Assembly: GCA_022578605.1 (NCBI GenBank)
Contig: MU394074.1
Coordinates: 496,001 to 560,000 of the forward strand
Direction: 5' to 3'
DNA: 64,000 nt
Origin: Camillea tinctor
Taxonomy: Eukaryota > Ascomycota > Sordariomycetes > Xylariales > Xylariaceae
The position numbers and the translations under genes are program-made. This document shows positions 61,396 to 64,000 of the stretch, in pieces. Numbering within the stretch: position 1 is the first letter of the stretch; every line of letters starts with the position of its first letter. Under the pieces are notes generated by a model, which was not told the DNA's origin, ran no database searches, and saw only the letters and a program-made list of their open reading frames with translations.

Positions 61396-64000
61396 CGCCT
61401 CGCTGGCCTACCCTTTCCACGTTCTCTACGCCAAATTGTTCCTATACTGTCAGGATATGTACTAAAAAAAACACACAAAACAAAGCATCGTTATGGATGG
61501 TTGCAGATCTCGGGCAGTTCTTCGCCAAGTGGCATAACCTCTGCTCGAGGTGTTCCGCACTACATCAGAACTTGAGCCACGCACATGACAGCTCTCGTTG
61601 GCGCATTACGGCCCCCCGGACACGCACAGTACTATACAGGGCCGGCAATAGGCTCATGGAATTATGATATGGTTTCCCTACGTTCCGACTATCTGCGTAT
61701 CCTTTTTCATTATGCCGCTTGAGGAGGGCTAGTACGGTAATAGAAGACTAAGAAGGAGGCATGCTCGTTTGGCAGGAGGAGGAGGGTTATATCATCAGAT
61801 AAAGAGTGGTGGAGCGAGGTTTTCGACCTTGGGGACTGATAAATTGCCATGATGCCCAGTTAATTTAGGGAAGGGCGGGCGACTTGGCAATACTCTCGCG
61901 TCTATACGTGGGCTTATTGTTAATGCTGGTGTTCGAGTTCCCCTCCCTTCCTAGACGTTCTCTCTTGGTCGATCTTTACGAAGCTATCAACGTCCCTCGG
62001 CGGTTCTGCTGGTGCACCTCAGCTATCACTTACCACAGGCCATAGGGTTGTGACTAATACAAGGGGTGTGTTGGGGGTGGTTTGTCTCGGGGCCTTGGGA
62101 ATTAATAATCAGATAGACGGAAATGATGATTGACCAGAAAAAAAAGAAAAGAAAAGAAAAAAGAAAAAGAAGCCTTCCAAAAAAACAAGAGAAGAGAAAT
62201 ATCACACTTATATAATAGGCAAAGACGGTTTGTTGGTCAGGCCAGTCAGTGAAATGTACCAACCAAGCTCCGATTGATATAGTTTGGCCAAGGTAGGAGA
62301 GCTTTCGCGTTCGCTCTAGCGGAGCTCCGTCTTGTATAGGAGAAGGGTGAAAAAGAAGCACCGGTAGCTAATGACGGAGCACATAGGGGATTAGGGGATC
62401 AGGAAATGGTTAATAGGTACCTACCTATGGCCTACCTATCTTCTAGCGGAGGCCTCTTCGTTGAGGGGATGGGTGGTTGCATACCTACCTACTTAGCAAG
62501 TTGATTCGCAGCGTTCCCTACCCTCCGTCATGATATCAAGTTACCTACCTTTCCCTCACTAACGCATTTTCCCCTCCTCCATATCCCAATTCCCCGTCCC
62601 CCCTCAACAAGATGTGAGGGAGAACCTAGAACCAGAAAAGGAGAGGGGGGTATATGATACTACATATGTAAGTGGTAAGTACCTAAGAGGTATTCAAGTT
62701 ACATGGAAACAGCCAGCCGATCAAGCCATCAACCAAGCAGCCAACCAATGTTGTGTTCCTCCCGCTTCTCTCTATCTCTCTCTCTCTTTATTTCTTTCCC
62801 AGTTCCCCTTTCTTTATCTCTCTCTGTGTTCAACGCTAGCCAACCAAACTTACCTACTAAGGTAAACCCCCAAACCAGATAACCTAACTAGGTAAACAAA
62901 GCACACAAAAGATAATGGTGTGGGCGGGTAGCGGCACAAGCCGGTCGAATCAAAAGAGTAAAAGAAGGGCAAGAGTAAGTATAGGTTCGGTAGATTACCT
63001 AGGTAGATAGATAGGTAAAAGCAAGAAAGACAAGAAAAAAAAAAGAAATATACATGAGAAAAACCGAAACCGAGTAAATTCAAGATCTATTAAAAGAAAC
63101 TGTTAGGTTGGTGTATTGGGGGATACATCACTCACCCGCATTAACTATGTAAGTTAGTAGTAAGTAAGTGATAAGTAACCAGTTGTCCCCAAGTCACACG
63201 CTTATTATTATCACAATGTTCCTTTGTTTCGTATCGGGATTGATTTTAATCATTTTTCAAATTTCACTTGGCTTGTTTACTGTAAGCTCACTGCTCACTC
63301 TTTTTTTTTTTCTCTCTGTGTGTTACTTTCTTGGGAGGCCGCCCTTCTTTCTCTTCCCCCCCTCCCCGGCGCGTGAAACTCGACTTCGACTCGACCAACC
63401 CTTACTTTCACAGCCTCCTTGGTTGACGACGCGTCTACGGCGTCTCTGCAACGGCGGACGGATGAACGGACGAACCATATGGGGAGAGGCTACCTACATC
63501 TTGATCTCCTTGTTTTTTGGGGTTGTTTTGTTTCAGCAAGCTATCTAACCTAGGTAGCTATAATGCTATATATATATATATATATATATTGTTTTTGAAG
63601 AGGGATATATATTTCATTTTAGGGTTTTTATTTCAATTTAATATCCTAAATGCTATTCTAAGCTACGAGAGACTTGGAGAAAGTATACAGGTACCTAGGT
63701 AGTTTTGGAGACTTTAAACTTGCTAACTACTGAGTACCTAAGGTACCTGCACTCAGTGGGTACGTACATATTGTTTGGAAGACCGTGCTCGACACACTCA
63801 GCTAGGTAGGGGTCAAGAATGGGCGGGGGTCAGGAGAAAGAAAGAAGCGTCATTCGCGATCGATTATGTACTTGTCTACGTACCACATTTCGTATTACCT
63901 TGATAGATGGTAGACGTCAATCACTGCACGAGGAGGGGGGAACCAACCAATTAAACCTAGTAATTAAGTTAATGGGAGAGTAACTAGTAGTCCGTAGAGA
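61396..64000. other. Intergenic, low-complexity and TAGGTA-rich
   Basis: 3' flank of the poly(A)-binding protein gene, then DNA with A-rich and CT-rich runs and many TACCTA/TAGGTA words, but no supportable gene. A longer frame at 62026-62361 (-) is mostly Phe/Leu from an A-rich tract and is not credible. Confidence 0.45.
63567..63588. repeat. (TA)11 microsatellite
   Basis: Eleven consecutive TA units within AT-rich intergenic DNA. Confidence 0.9.

Noticed and set aside
1..64000. tRNA, rRNA and CRISPR search by eye
   Set aside because: Several GGTTCGA-like words were inspected (near 3697, 28821, 57809, 59680) but none had a matching A-box and acceptor stem; no rRNA or regularly spaced repeats were seen.

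Overview
The window is nuclear DNA from a filamentous ascomycete (Pezizomycotina). Its genes carry short introns, about 42-160 bp, with GTANGT-type donors, CTAAC-like branch sites and YAG/AAG acceptors. The gene families also fit: a Zn2Cys6 regulator, a ferric-reductase-type oxidoreductase, a quinate-repressor-like protein, a fungal CorA-like membrane protein and an ascomycete kinase with a fungal N-terminal region. I cannot name the species. Genes are sparse: about 12 supported loci in 64 kb, separated by long AT-rich stretches. Most gene models below join exons across introns that I placed by reading splice sites and keeping the frame open.

Left part (1-14.3 kb): a rhomboid-type intramembrane protease (-); a Cys-rich/acidic hypothetical protein (+); a six-exon CorA-like two-helix membrane protein (-); a very small three-exon gene (+) converging on a four-exon protein kinase (-) with 35 bp between stop codons; and, beyond the kinase, a second small gene (+). 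The two small genes look like paralogs: they share a C-terminal motif and an intron at the matching place in the same phase.

Middle (17.5-37.7 kb): a 684-residue coiled-coil protein (+), a four-exon ferric-reductase-like protein (+), about 9 kb of AT-rich DNA with no supportable gene, then a five-exon 891-residue Zn2Cys6 transcription factor (-). The long gap from 37.7 to 48.9 kb contains an assembly gap flanked by G and C homopolymers.

Right part (48.9-64 kb): a quinate-repressor-like protein (-) whose kinase-like domain has lost its P-loop; a small secreted protein with two four-Cys modules split by a dibasic site (-); a possible broken ORF (+); and a three-exon nuclear poly(A)-binding-type RRM/RGG protein (+) behind a pyrimidine-rich promoter. 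No operon-like logic links these genes. The unit most worth following is 4.4-14.3 kb (kinase, paired small proteins, CorA-like protein). Intergenic DNA holds at least two pairs of diverged repeats, one with a C-to-T / G-to-A excess that could reflect repeat-induced point mutation, and a small fold-back element.
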